In this document: positions 51,787 through 61,613 of the stretch, in pieces
Numbering within the stretch: position 1 is the first letter of the stretch
How the letters are laid out: each line of letters begins with the position of its first letter
Source: Kordia sp050633145
GTDB taxonomy: Bacteria; Bacteroidota; Bacteroidia; Flavobacteriales; Flavobacteriaceae
DNA length: 64,000 bases
Direction of reading: 5' to 3'
Assembly (NCBI RefSeq): GCF_050633145.1
Contig: NZ_JBOEFY010000041.1
Span: forward strand, 1 to 64,000
Notes under the pieces: generated by a model
What the model saw: the letters and a program-made list of their open reading frames with translations, nothing else
Told to the model about the DNA's origin: nothing
Databases searched by the model: none
Position numbers and translations under genes: made by a program

Positions 51787-54213
51787 TTAGAATTTTATTT
51801 GAAGTGTCGTATAAAAGTTTCTATTATTAGACGGAATAATTCCAGGACCAGGATACCCTGTTGCGCGTCGTGTAAAATATTCGTTGTCTAGCACATTGTT
51901 GATTCCTGTTTCGAGTTTGAAATTCTTGTACGTGTATGAAAACGAAATGTCTAAAATATCATAGGCAGGAATTTCACCAATGACACCGCTTAAGTTACTT
52001 TCTACAGCGTTTGAAGCATCTGTGAATTGCTGTGAAATATACGTATACTGAATGTTTGATAAGAAATTTTTGTAACCGAAACGAATTCCTGTTTTTAAGT
52101 TGACGTTTGGCACGAATTCCACATTGTTCCCTTCTACTCCATTTTCATCAGTTTTGGTATATTCTGAATTCGTAATTGCAGCATTGATGAAGTAATTGAA
52201 ACTGTAATCGTTGTTTTTGATGAAGACTTCATTCAGATTAAAATCTAATAAACCTTCAAAACCATACATGACCGCGTCACCAATATTTCCACGTTCACTT
52301 TTTACACTTCCGTCTGAGAAAGCACGTTGTACAAATCCAATTCTGTCATTATAAAACAATCCGAAAGCGCCAATATCATAGGAAAGAAAGTTTTTGTAGT
52401 TTCCTCTCAATCCGAAATCGATCGTCATTCCTTTTTCGTCGTCAATAGTTGGACTAATTGCAAAAGCAGGATTGATGATACTGATATCTGTAAACGTTAC
52501 CGAACGGTAATTTTGTGATACATTTCCATAGATTTCCAACGCGTCCGATGGTTTGTAACTTGCGCCCAATCCGAAAAGCACAAACGAACGTTCACGCACT
52601 TCACTATTGTCAACCGTTTCGTTTAAAATAACGTTTCCAGCACCATCTAGATTGATTCGTTTGAAAAATCCGTCGCTTTCAGTTTTGATATGCTCAAATC
52701 GGAAACCTGGTGTGATTGATAGTTTATCATTCACATAAAAAATATTCTCCCCAAAAACCGCCATATTTAAATTCGGATACTCATACGCCGATTGATTTTG
52801 ATAGTTTGGAAAATCTGTAGTTTGAAATTCAAAGTTCGGGTCACTTCCTGTTGAACCTGGACCTTGCGCACTAGTATTGTCTGCTTTATAAAATTTTGAA
52901 CCGATTAAGAATGTAGATTTCTTCCCAAATACTTCATACTTACTCAACAAACGTGCTTCAAACCCAAAATTATTAAAGTCACCTTTTATCAAATCGCGTT
53001 CGCCTCCTGGATCAACCTGATTCACTCTGTTTGTTCTAAAACCTAACGCATTTCGCGAAGCATTCAAACCAAACGCATTGAATGTAAAGTTGGTGTCTTC
53101 AGAGAATTTATGTGCAAATTTTATATTGTACAATAACCAATCAATCTGAAACCAATTTCGCGCTCTATTACTTTGAAACGGGTTTTCTGCAAACATATCA
53201 TCTGTCAATCCACCAGCTTGTTTTGCCAAATAACGTAAGTATGTTACTTCTGCTTCTAACTTTGTACGGTCATTGAATTGATAACCAATATGAGCATACG
53301 CATTTTTTGATTCAAATTCTGAGTTCGGACGAAATCCGTCACCCTTTTTGTAATTAAAAAATCCATAGTAACTGAATTTATCAACCGTTCCGCTTACACT
53401 CGTAAAGTTGGTGTATAAATTGTTGCTTCCAATGGTGTTTCTAGTAAAAAACTCAAACGGTTTTGCTTGATTCGGTTTTTTCATCACAAAGTTCACCAAA
53501 CCACCAAATTGCGTTCCGTATTGCAAAGAAGCTGCACCACGAATGATTTGAATTTCTTGTAAACCTTCTGCCGCAGGCGAATAGTAACTTTCAGGGTATC
53601 CTAACACATCTGCACTAATATCATAACCGTTTTGACGTGTGTTAAAGTTTGCCGTTCTATTTGGATCTAATCCGCGTCCACCAATATTTAATTGCAATCC
53701 TGCATCATCATTTTGATAGATATTTAAACCAACAACTTGACTGTATATTTGACGTGCATTGTTGGATGCCAAGTTTGCCATTGATTGTTCTACCAACACA
53801 ACTTCGGTCTTTTTCCCTGCGTAAATTGCGGTTTCTTCTACATCTTTTAATCGCTTTAACGCGAATATTTTTGTTTTTCTAACATTCAGTTCTACTTCAG
53901 AAAGTTGCTCTCCCAAAGACTTCAAAGCAACATTCAACACAATTTCTTTATCTACCACAAACTGCTTTTCCAACACTTCATATTCATACGAGAAAAAGAT
54001 AACTGTTAGCTTTTTTTCTTCTGTCGTAAATTCATAATAACCAGTTGCATTGGTCGTTGCCAATTTTCCTGAACCTTGATCATAAATATCAACATTTGCA
54101 ATTGGCTTGTTTGTGTCAGCCGAAGTTACCCTTCCAGAAATTTTTTGTTGTGCAGCTAGGGAAATACTGAACAAACAAAGTATACTAAGTATGCTAAAAT
54201 CCTTTAAGTTCAT
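51787..54213 (-). CDS. TonB-dependent outer-membrane receptor (FecA/siderophore-like)
   Basis: The start at ATG 54211-54213 (MNLKDFSILSILCLFSISLA) gives a signal peptide and 808 residues; the longer open frame overlaps the HTTM gene. A carboxypeptidase-like domain (ISGRVTSADTNKPIANVDIY) precedes the plug domain (NIYQNDDAGLQLNIGGRGLD, RGAASLQYGTQFGGLVNFVM). A 22-strand barrel follows, ending FYTTLQIKF with the terminal Phe. Lack of a SusD partner and the single-piece architecture favour siderophore, metal or vitamin uptake. It follows the HTTM gene by ten bases. Confidence 0.93.
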   Translation of the reverse strand: MNLKDFSILSILCLFSISLAAQQKISGRVTSADTNKPIANVDIYDQGSGKLATTNATGYYEFTTEEKKLTVIFFSYEYEVLEKQFVVDKEIVLNVALKSLGEQLSEVELNVRKTKIFALKRLKDVEETAIYAGKKTEVVLVEQSMANLASNNARQIYSQVVGLNIYQNDDAGLQLNIGGRGLDPNRTANFNTRQNGYDISADVLGYPESYYSPAAEGLQEIQIIRGAASLQYGTQFGGLVNFVMKKPNQAKPFEFFTRNTIGSNNLYTNFTSVSGTVDKFSYYGFFNYKKGDGFRPNSEFESKNAYAHIGYQFNDRTKLEAEVTYLRYLAKQAGGLTDDMFAENPFQSNRARNWFQIDWLLYNIKFAHKFSEDTNFTFNAFGLNASRNALGFRTNRVNQVDPGGERDLIKGDFNNFGFEARLLSKYEVFGKKSTFLIGSKFYKADNTSAQGPGSTGSDPNFEFQTTDFPNYQNQSAYEYPNLNMAVFGENIFYVNDKLSITPGFRFEHIKTESDGFFKRINLDGAGNVILNETVDNSEVRERSFVLFGLGASYKPSDALEIYGNVSQNYRSVTFTDISIINPAFAISPTIDDEKGMTIDFGLRGNYKNFLSYDIGAFGLFYNDRIGFVQRAFSDGSVKSERGNIGDAVMYGFEGLLDFNLNEVFIKNNDYSFNYFINAAITNSEYTKTDENGVEGNNVEFVPNVNLKTGIRFGYKNFLSNIQYTYISQQFTDASNAVESNLSGVIGEIPAYDILDISFSYTYKNFKLETGINNVLDNEYFTRRATGYPGPGIIPSNNRNFYTTLQIKF

Positions 54214-54223
54214 TAGTTCGTTT

Positions 54224-55621
54224 TTATTCTTTAAATGGTAAAATCCAGTTTTTGTTTCTGAATGATTCTTTTTGCTGATATAAATCAACTGTTTTGTCTA
54301 TATATGGTTGGCTTAATCGTCCGTTGAGTGAGACATAACTGTCTACATACACTTCTACATTTTTGTGTCCTTGACTCGTAAAATGATCGCCTAAATAATG
54401 TGCATATTCAAGAATGAAATCGGGTTGAAAACTCATTTGTTTTTCTTGAAATTCTGTCAAAAAATCAAGATTATTTACATAAAAAAAGTTTCCTGTTTTT
54501 CCATCTACTATTTTAAAGGTTGAAATCCCCGCTTTTTCCATCAACATTACGCGCCAAGAAAAGCGATAACCTTGTTCTGTCCAGAATAAATTTCCTGGAT
54601 ATAATACATATCGAAACGGGAATAAAATTTGAATCGCGAAGAAAGCAACAATCACAGGAATGATGATTTTTTTGTAACGGATGTGATATTCCGGAAATGT
54701 TTCAACCATTCTTGTATTGACATTCATAAACTTGCCAATGCTTCTTTTGATAAACGAAATAATTTTCTGGTGAAAACCAGCATCAAAGAATATTAGTGTT
54801 CCCATAATCATCACAAAAGGAAACATTCCAATAGGGAATAATACTCTTGTAAATACATGGAAAAAAACGACTAATATAAAGGCAAATATGCGTGTTCTTT
54901 TGTATAATAATAAGAATGGAATGAATAAATCGTATAGCATTCCTGACCAACTCATGGCGTAGTGAAACCAATCTTGCTGCATGAGTGTTTTTCCAATAAG
55001 TGGTATATCGAATTTAGATGGTAACCAAATTTTTAATGGTTGTGCTGTAAATAGCCAATCGGAGTTTATTTTTGCTAAACCTGCGTAGAAATAGACAATT
55101 CCCAATAATAATTTAACGACATCAATCGTCCATTTAGGAATGCTTTCAAAGCTTCTTTTTCTCCAAAGATTGTCTATGGAAAATGTAGCGTTCGCCGGAA
55201 GGAAAATCATCAGAAAACTCAAAATACTTATAAAATAGTAGTGATTGAGATAGCTTGTTTTGTCCATCAATTCGATATACGTAAAACTCAGAAAGAACGT
55301 GATAATTGCCAGTCTATACTTGAGTCCTAAGGTAACAAAAAAGGCAGATAATCCGCAGATAATAAAGATGAGGTATGTATAATTTCCTAATGGTTTTACC
55401 CATTCAAAACCGTAATATGAGAAGTGGAATTTGGGTTCAAGATAGATACTTTCAATCCAGCCATGTGCCCAAAAACGAATGATTCCGTAGAACATCATCA
55501 ATCCGAAACCTATACGAAAAACTGCCAATGGCGCCGCGTTGGTTTGCTGTTGCATGTATGTTTTAAATCGATTCACTCGATAATCGAGATTTAGATGCTT
55601 CAACGGTTTGTGTCGAAACAC
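54224..55621 (-). CDS. HTTM (vitamin K-dependent gamma-carboxylase-like) membrane protein
   Basis: A 465-residue multi-pass protein. AAPLAVFRIGFGLMMFYGII near 32-51 and IYLEPKFHFSYYGFEWVKPL mark the horizontally transferred transmembrane (HTTM) domain. SYLNHYYFISILSFLMIFLP and GLAKINSDWLF are also characteristic of this family. Four or more helices precede a soluble C-terminal third. Bacterial members are thought to modify proteins or quinones, but no activity is proven. An alternative start at the MQQQ ATG would shorten the N-terminus by 22 residues. It sits between the imelysin and the receptor gene. Confidence 0.88.
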   Translation of the reverse strand: MFRHKPLKHLNLDYRVNRFKTYMQQQTNAAPLAVFRIGFGLMMFYGIIRFWAHGWIESIYLEPKFHFSYYGFEWVKPLGNYTYLIFIICGLSAFFVTLGLKYRLAIITFFLSFTYIELMDKTSYLNHYYFISILSFLMIFLPANATFSIDNLWRKRSFESIPKWTIDVVKLLLGIVYFYAGLAKINSDWLFTAQPLKIWLPSKFDIPLIGKTLMQQDWFHYAMSWSGMLYDLFIPFLLLYKRTRIFAFILVVFFHVFTRVLFPIGMFPFVMIMGTLIFFDAGFHQKIISFIKRSIGKFMNVNTRMVETFPEYHIRYKKIIIPVIVAFFAIQILFPFRYVLYPGNLFWTEQGYRFSWRVMLMEKAGISTFKIVDGKTGNFFYVNNLDFLTEFQEKQMSFQPDFILEYAHYLGDHFTSQGHKNVEVYVDSYVSLNGRLSQPYIDKTVDLYQQKESFRNKNWILPFKE

Positions 55622-55688
55622 TTTTAATTGTTTCTTCTAAATAAATACTTCGAAAAATTTCTTCAAAGTCGTTAACTTTCGCACAAAA

Positions 55689-55715
55689 AAAGGTTGCCTA
55701 CTTACGACAACCCTT
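55689..55715 (-). terminator. Terminator after the imelysin gene
   Basis: On the minus strand AAGGGTTG pairs with CAACCTTT (one wobble) around 11 bases and is followed by TTTTTTG. Some read-through to the HTTM gene is plausible. Confidence 0.65.
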
Positions 55716-55737
55716 GTATTACGAGTAATTTAGGTAT

Positions 55738-56850
55738 TTAGTCGCCGTCTGCATCATTATAATCTACAGCAACGTTGAACGCTTGAAGCATGTCAACTTT
55801 TAGTAAAACGACAGCGGCTTGTAGCGCATCATACGCTTCTGTCATTTTTGTATTATCTGTATTTATTTGTGTTGCAAAGTTTGCGTTTAATTCTTGAATT
55901 TTTCCACGAGCAGTATTCAACTGATTGATAATGAGTGTAGCTAAATCAGCTCTATCTAACGAGATTAAATAAGTTTTAAAACTTTCTCCACTGGCGCTTC
56001 CGCCAAATTGAGTTCCGTTAAAAATGTTTTGCACAGCAGTTAACGCTTCCAAAGCCAGTTCTTTAGATACTTCTTGATTGTAATATGCTTCTACTCTATC
56101 TGGTAACGGAGTTGCAGAGAAGTTTCCTGCTGGAATTCCAATTTTATTTGCTCTCAATCCTTTTTCATAGTAGAAAATAAAATCGTTAATGAATTTGTTA
56201 GATGCGCTTGTTGCCGTGTTTGCTGTACTTGCAATAAATGTATCTCTGTATGTAGCTGTCCAATCGTTTAACACAGATTGTGTCAATGTTTTCATTTGAT
56301 TTACTAAATCGGAAAGGTATGCTTTGTACTTATCACCATCTGTAGTAGCTGTGTATTTTGCAAGTATGGAAGCATCTGTATCTCCAAGTCCGTATAACAT
56401 ATAATCCAAAGCTGGAAAACCAACAGCGTCATTATTATTAGTATGTGTTAAGTCGTAAGTTCCGCTTGCAATGTTATTTTCTACATCTGTAGTATTTACA
56501 GGATAGGTGTTCATTTGGAAATAATACAGCGTTTGTTCTGCTTCTCCAATATTGAAAGCTTCTACATGTTGCCATGATTTGTATGCCGTTAACCAAGCTG
56601 AACGAAGTGCTTCAAGATTTGCAAGGTTTGTTGTGATAAAGAAGTTGTTTTTCGCAGTAACAAATGCTTCTAGGTTTGTGTTTAACGCTTCATATGAAGG
56701 AATTACAATATTGTCAGCGATATTGCGCAACATTGTACCTCTGTCAAATGCAGTTTCATTTCCACCACCATTTGAATCTGATGAATCGTCACTTGAACTA
56801 CAAGCTGCAATAAATAAGGCTACTACTACTATTGATAAAAACTTCTTCAT
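55738..56850 (-). CDS. Imelysin-family lipoprotein (M75-like)
   Basis: A 370-residue lipoprotein with signal FLSIVVVALFIAAC. The imelysin fold signature is visible in LRSAWLTAYKSWQHVEAFNI near 85-104. The second motif, usually GxHxxE, appears here as GFPALDYMLYG, so His and Glu are replaced by Pro and Asp. Imelysins bind iron or heme-related ligands at the cell surface. It lies between the DUF4856 gene and the HTTM/receptor pair, all on one strand, which supports a metal-acquisition role. Confidence 0.9.
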   Translation of the reverse strand: MKKFLSIVVVALFIAACSSSDDSSDSNGGGNETAFDRGTMLRNIADNIVIPSYEALNTNLEAFVTAKNNFFITTNLANLEALRSAWLTAYKSWQHVEAFNIGEAEQTLYYFQMNTYPVNTTDVENNIASGTYDLTHTNNNDAVGFPALDYMLYGLGDTDASILAKYTATTDGDKYKAYLSDLVNQMKTLTQSVLNDWTATYRDTFIASTANTATSASNKFINDFIFYYEKGLRANKIGIPAGNFSATPLPDRVEAYYNQEVSKELALEALTAVQNIFNGTQFGGSASGESFKTYLISLDRADLATLIINQLNTARGKIQELNANFATQINTDNTKMTEAYDALQAAVVLLKVDMLQAFNVAVDYNDADGD

Positions 56851-56892
56851 TTTTTCTTATTTCTATTTATTCTAAATAAACATGGCAAAAAT

Positions 56893-56935
56893 AAAAAAGT
56901 AGCAAACGTTATCCTAATACATTTGCTACTTTTTT
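56893..56935 (-). terminator. Terminator after the DUF4856 gene
   Basis: AAAAAAGTAGCAAA / TTTGCTACTTTTTT, a perfect 14-bp stem with a 15-base loop and T-rich flanks. It separates DUF4856 from the imelysin gene. Confidence 0.75.
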
Positions 56936-57120
56936 ATTTTATACTATTTCTATTTTAAAATTACCCACTAAAACTTGTTCTTTTTCGCTTATCCTTCAAA
57001 ATAAAATTTAACCGTAGCTTAGGCTATGCTTGCTTTTTCCTTTTTGTCTAATCAAAAAATAACGGTGTTTTATACACGCAATTTTAAAGCAGAAATAGTA
57101 TTAATTCTAAATAATTTTTC

Positions 57121-58326
57121 TTAGCTACCAGCCTGAGTAGTAGTAAAGTTGAATTCCGCTGATATTGTATCAGAAATTTCGTCTAAGATTGCAGGTGTTA
57201 GATCCCAAAATCCGTTTCCTGTCAATAACTGATCGATAAATCCATCAACTTGAGTTTTTGTGAAATATGGTTGGTTTGTTCCTGGCTTACGCGTGAATTG
57301 TAAACTGTAGATAAATCCGAATCCTTCCGATAAATCGTGAAATGCACTTGCATTGTCCGTTCCTAAGTTATTTTTCCCTTGTTGTAAGTAGTAAACTGCT
57401 CTTACTCCAATTACTGTAGATATTTTTTCTCTAATAATATTTGCCTGCGCATCACGAACTGTGTAGTTTTTAGCAACAATTGCAGCTCTACCTAATTTGA
57501 ATGCTTCGTATACCTCTGAAGCTATTCCTGCAAAGTCAGCATCATTTTCTACTCTTGAAAGGTATTTGTTTAAAAAACTATCTTCATTTAAAATTGGTGC
57601 TGTTGCATTGTCAGTTCCGTAAAGATACCCGAATGCTTCATCCCATTTATGCTCCATTGTTGTATAGTCTTTTCCTTCTTCAACAGTTCCAGCATCATTA
57701 TTTGCTCTGTTTTCTCCAGCATCTAAAACTGATGTACTTAGATAGTTATTCAACATTTGATCTGCCATCAATGCACCAATCAATCCTTTATTCACTGCTT
57801 GATTGTATTCTAAACCTTTTCCACTGATGTAACGTGTAGCACCTCCACCAGCTTCTTGTAATTGCCCTGCATTACCAGCAGTTGCATTGTTAGCCCAAGC
57901 AGGAAATACTTCCGATACTTGTGCAGCAATCCATGAATCGAAATCAGCTTTAATTGCGTTTGCATCCGTTGTGTTTGCTGAAAAATAATCTGATGAAGCA
58001 GCAGTTTTGCTACGAATACTTTTGTTAGAAGCATTTAAATCTGCATCGCTAAAGTCATTGTTTCCTTCTGCATGTGCAAACATTCCATCAAGTTGAGCTT
58101 CTGTTTTTGAATTGTCTTTTAAAGCAGTAATAAACTCTTCTCCCATTTGAATTCTCGTAGTTTGTCCGCTATAACTTACTGTAGAATTTCCATTTCTACT
58201 AAATGCATACGTTGCAGGTGCAATTACTTCGTTAGTATCTGTTGGATTTCCTCCATCATCATCGCTAGAACATGAAGTAAATACAAAAGTTGAAAGTGTC
58301 AATAAACCGACTATTATTTTTTTCAT
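57121..58326 (-). CDS. DUF4856 lipoprotein
   Basis: The start at ATG 58324-58326 (MKKIIVGLLTLSTFVFTSCS) gives a 401-residue lipoprotein; a longer upstream frame adds an implausible extension. After SSDDDGGN comes YAFSRNGNSTVSYSGQTTRI, typical of the DUF4856 family, followed by helical segments such as MADQMLNNYLS and TMEHKWDEAFGYLYG. The family regularly occurs near imelysins in Bacteroidota, as here. Substrate unknown. Confidence 0.88.
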   Translation of the reverse strand: MKKIIVGLLTLSTFVFTSCSSDDDGGNPTDTNEVIAPATYAFSRNGNSTVSYSGQTTRIQMGEEFITALKDNSKTEAQLDGMFAHAEGNNDFSDADLNASNKSIRSKTAASSDYFSANTTDANAIKADFDSWIAAQVSEVFPAWANNATAGNAGQLQEAGGGATRYISGKGLEYNQAVNKGLIGALMADQMLNNYLSTSVLDAGENRANNDAGTVEEGKDYTTMEHKWDEAFGYLYGTDNATAPILNEDSFLNKYLSRVENDADFAGIASEVYEAFKLGRAAIVAKNYTVRDAQANIIREKISTVIGVRAVYYLQQGKNNLGTDNASAFHDLSEGFGFIYSLQFTRKPGTNQPYFTKTQVDGFIDQLLTGNGFWDLTPAILDEISDTISAEFNFTTTQAGS

Positions 58327-58632
58327 TATAGTTGTTTTAAATGGTATTATTTTTTGTTTTGGCAAATATATTATGGGATTTTGAATTTACAAAGTTTATT
58401 TAGACTTAATCTTAATTAAATTAAAAACAAGAACACAAACAACTGACTTACAACATATTTTAAAATTAAAATCTAGCAAAATAAATTTCAATTCATTGAA
58501 ATTAGCATATTAAACGGATCATTTATAACACTTTTCGGTGTCTTTTATAGAAAAGAAAATGGTTTTTGTAACCGAATCATTTCTGAATCGTCTTAACGAT
58601 ATAACTATTCATCAATCAAAAAAATAATATCA

Positions 58633-59418
58633 ATGAAAAATTACATTTTAGCTATTCTCTTTTTGGGAATGTTTATGGTATCAAATTCTGCTGTATCTCA
58701 AGAATCAGAAATGGGAAGTCCTGAAAGTTTAGAAGATAAGATTCTTGCGCTGGATGCTCAGTTTTGGAAAGCATATAACACTTGTGCCGTCTCCGATTTT
58801 AAACAGTTTTTAACCGACGATTTAGAGTTTTATCATGATAAAGGCGGATTGACAAAAACTGCTGACAAATTAGTTGGGGCGGTTAAAGACAATCTTTGCG
58901 CTGACTCAAATACCAAATTACGGAGAGAAGCTATAAAAGGAACTGTAAAAGTGTATCCACTACAGAATTATGGCGCCATTATTACAGGTGAACATCTTTT
59001 TTATTTGACAGAAAACGGAGCTAAAGAAAGGTTAGTTGAATCTGCTAAGTTCACACATGTTTGGCAAAACGAAAATGGAAAATGGCGTATGTCACGCGTG
59101 TTGAGTTACGATCATCAAAAGGCTTCAAAAAACTCAAATAAACTGAGTATTCAATTGTCAATGTCGTCCATGAAATCTTTAGCAGGAACATACAAAGCTC
59201 CAAATACAGGAACTATCACTATTTCTATAGAAAATAACACTTTGCGTATGAAAGCTGGAAAAATGAAATCAGAATTGTTTGCGCAATCTGAAACTTCACT
59301 GTTTATGAAAGAAGCACCATTACGCTTTAAGTTTGAAAAAGATGCTAATGGAAAGGTTGTGAAGTTTACTGTTTTTGAGAATGGGAAGGCTGTGGAGGAG
59401 GCTTTGCGAGTGGAGTAG
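58633..59418 (+). CDS. Secreted NTF2-like protein with C-terminal beta domain
   Basis: A 261-residue exported protein (signal to about residue 22, NSAVSQ). Residues 30-150 resemble a DUF4440/NTF2-like fold (LDAQFWKAYNTCAVSDFKQF, LEFYHDKGG, HVWQNENGKWRMSRVLSYDH). The C-terminal 90 residues (AGTYKAPNTGTITISIENNT, APLRFKFEKDANGKVVKFTV) form a small beta domain like those appended to peptidase and esterase families. Its role is unknown. It ends with the strongest terminator in the window. Confidence 0.82.
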   Translation: MKNYILAILFLGMFMVSNSAVSQESEMGSPESLEDKILALDAQFWKAYNTCAVSDFKQFLTDDLEFYHDKGGLTKTADKLVGAVKDNLCADSNTKLRREAIKGTVKVYPLQNYGAIITGEHLFYLTENGAKERLVESAKFTHVWQNENGKWRMSRVLSYDHQKASKNSNKLSIQLSMSSMKSLAGTYKAPNTGTITISIENNTLRMKAGKMKSELFAQSETSLFMKEAPLRFKFEKDANGKVVKFTVFENGKAVEEALRVE

Positions 59419-59439
59419 TTTTTATTTTAGTTACATATT

Positions 59440-59479
59440 AAGGTCCCTGCAATTTTTATAATTGCAGGGACCTTTTTCA
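59440..59479 (+). terminator. Strong terminator after NTF2-like gene
   Basis: A perfect 15-bp stem (AAGGTCCCTGCAATT with its complement at 59460-59474), loop TTTAT, then TTTCAT. Confidence 0.9.
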
Positions 59480-59551
59480 TACTTACCATATTCTCAACAT
59501 AAAAAGCTTTTAATTATTTTATTGATTAAAAATTAACATTTTTTTTACAAA

Positions 59552-59567
59552 TTACGGATTTCCGTAA
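59552..59567. promoter_or_regulatory. Palindrome upstream of the VWA/tubulin-like operon
   Basis: TTACGGA-TT-TCCGTAA is a perfect 7-bp dyad about 97 bases before the first start codon of the operon. Its form suits a dimeric repressor site. No regulator gene is visible in this window. Confidence 0.4.
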
Positions 59568-59663
59568 GTTTTATCCTAAAATAATCAATATACTTGATGC
59601 TGAATATTTAAAACATATTCTTACAAGAAGATATCTTAGCTAATTTTCAAATTGTAGACACCT

Positions 59664-61175
59664 ATGACCAAAAATACTTTTCCCTGTACATTTCGTTACA
59701 TCCTTTTTTTATTTACTGTATCACTTTTTTCACTTTTATACTCTTGTGGTTCGAGTCCTGAAGACACCCTTGTAAATAAAGTAAAAAAAGGGTTAAGAGA
59801 AGATAATACGATCGATGAAAAAGAATGGAATGATATTTCAACTTACATAAGTGACAATAAAGATAGTTTCAAACAATTATATTCTGATACAGATAATATT
59901 ATAAGTGATGATAAGTTGGAAAATTACATTTTAACTATAGCATCTAAACGAAGAGACAATGAATCTCCTAAAATTATAAAACCAAAGAAAGCTAGTACTG
60001 TTGATAAAAAAACTCATGTGAAAGTTTTTATTGAAAACTCAGCAAGCATGGATGGTTATGTCACTAATACTACAGAATTTGAAGCTGCAATCTCAGAGCT
60101 TTTAGTACAAATAAAATATCATTATGATAGTGAAGCCTTTGATGTAAGTTTTATTAATGAAGAAATTCATCCTTCAAAAGTTGATGAAATAGAAAAATTT
60201 GTAGAAGCATTAGAACCTAATAGATTGCCATATGAAGTAGGTGTTAGAACATCTAGTAAATTAAATGAAATATTGAAAATGGTTTTAGAAAATACTTCAA
60301 AAGATAATATTTCCATTTTTGTTTCTGATTGCATCTATTCTCTTTCAAAGAAAGGGGACACAAAAGGAGCGTTAGCTTTTGAAAAAAGTTTAACTAAATC
60401 AGCATTTGCCCAAAAAACAAAAGAATTTGATTTCTCAACTCTTATCTTAAAAATGCATTCAAATTTTGAAGGCACTTATTATGATTATGAAAATGTTAGG
60501 ACAAATTTATCTAAAAAACAAAGACCATATTACATCTGGATTATAGGATCTGATAATCAGATGTTTAACTTCTTAGATAGAATAAACCTAGATCAATTAA
60601 AAGGTTTCGATAACTTTTATTTAGCAACTAACCTTGAGAAAAATAAAAATCCTTTCTTTTCAATTTTAAGAGAAACTAACAAGATAGGAACATTTAAACA
60701 AATAGATAGATCCTCTAGAATTATTAAAGATATTGAAAATGTGAAATTAAGAGATGGAAAATTTCAATTTACGGTTGCTGTTGATTTAAAGGATATAAAT
60801 GTAAGTAGTACTACTTTATTCAATAAAGAAAATTATAAAATATCAGATGGTTTTATTATTAATAATATACAACGAATAACTCCAACATCAGTTCATAAAC
60901 GTGACTATCCAAATATAAATAAAACCCCTGCTACACACATATTTACCATAGAACTAAAACCTGAATATGGAATTAGTAATTTAGAGTTATCTCTTAATAA
61001 ATCACTTCCTAATTGGGTCTCCAACAGTAGTAGCTCTGATGATAAAAATATCATGTCACAATTAGATAAAACGTTTGGACTAAACTACATCATGGAAGGT
61101 GTTGAAGAAGCATACCTCTTACAGGACAGTGATAATACTACTCACTTTACAATCAATATAGAAATCAAAAAATAA
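59664..61175 (+). CDS. VWA-like lipoprotein, first gene of the tubulin-like operon
   Basis: A 503-residue protein with a lipoprotein-type signal (LFTVSLFSLLYSC, Cys28). A helical segment is followed from about 118 by a Rossmann-like domain starting HVKVFIENSASMDGYVTNTT. This is the position of the VWA metal site DxSxS but with Glu124 in place of Asp. NISIFVSDCIYSLS near 215 fits the next core strand. The last 120 residues are beta-rich. It lies 5 bases before the small membrane gene. It resembles the VWA partners of FtsZ-like systems; the specific role is not known. Confidence 0.75.
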   Translation: MTKNTFPCTFRYILFLFTVSLFSLLYSCGSSPEDTLVNKVKKGLREDNTIDEKEWNDISTYISDNKDSFKQLYSDTDNIISDDKLENYILTIASKRRDNESPKIIKPKKASTVDKKTHVKVFIENSASMDGYVTNTTEFEAAISELLVQIKYHYDSEAFDVSFINEEIHPSKVDEIEKFVEALEPNRLPYEVGVRTSSKLNEILKMVLENTSKDNISIFVSDCIYSLSKKGDTKGALAFEKSLTKSAFAQKTKEFDFSTLILKMHSNFEGTYYDYENVRTNLSKKQRPYYIWIIGSDNQMFNFLDRINLDQLKGFDNFYLATNLEKNKNPFFSILRETNKIGTFKQIDRSSRIIKDIENVKLRDGKFQFTVAVDLKDINVSSTTLFNKENYKISDGFIINNIQRITPTSVHKRDYPNINKTPATHIFTIELKPEYGISNLELSLNKSLPNWVSNSSSSDDKNIMSQLDKTFGLNYIMEGVEEAYLLQDSDNTTHFTINIEIKK

Positions 61176-61180
61176 ACATA

Positions 61181-61594
61181 ATGGAATTAAACGACATTTT
61201 TTCAAAAGTTTTTGAATTACTTGGTAGATCAGGAACCTTTTCAGAAGACTTATTTCAGGAAGGTCTATATACTTCTTTGGGAATAATTAATCTTTTAATA
61301 AGCTTAGTAATAGTCTTATCTTATTACTTTTTTATTAATAAGCCCAATTATAACTCTATTAAACATTGGTTTTTCTTCCTTATTGGGAACTTTGCCCTTT
61401 GCTTAGTTATAGGTTATTTATACCCTAAAAGTGTCTTCACAGGATTAGATTTAGAATATCAATTTATTGAATATTTAGTATTTGCATTAAAAAGCGGATT
61501 AATTGCAACTTTCATGTTTATCATTTGGTCATATATTTTCAAATGGTTCAAGTCACATTGTCAAGGAACTCCAAAATTATTCGGGAAATTTTAA
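61181..61594 (+). CDS. Small membrane protein of the tubulin-like operon, 137 aa
   Basis: Three or four hydrophobic segments (LGIINLLISLVIVLSYYFFI, HWFFFLIGNFALCLVIGYLY, GLIATFMFIIWSYIF) follow a short amphipathic N-terminus (IFSKVFELLGRSGTFSEDLF). Not a named family. The close spacing (5 bases before, 19 after) shows it is part of the operon and could anchor the complex in the inner membrane. Confidence 0.8.
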   Translation: MELNDIFSKVFELLGRSGTFSEDLFQEGLYTSLGIINLLISLVIVLSYYFFINKPNYNSIKHWFFFLIGNFALCLVIGYLYPKSVFTGLDLEYQFIEYLVFALKSGLIATFMFIIWSYIFKWFKSHCQGTPKLFGKF

Positions 61595-61613
61595 TTAATA
61601 AAAATAAAGCAAT

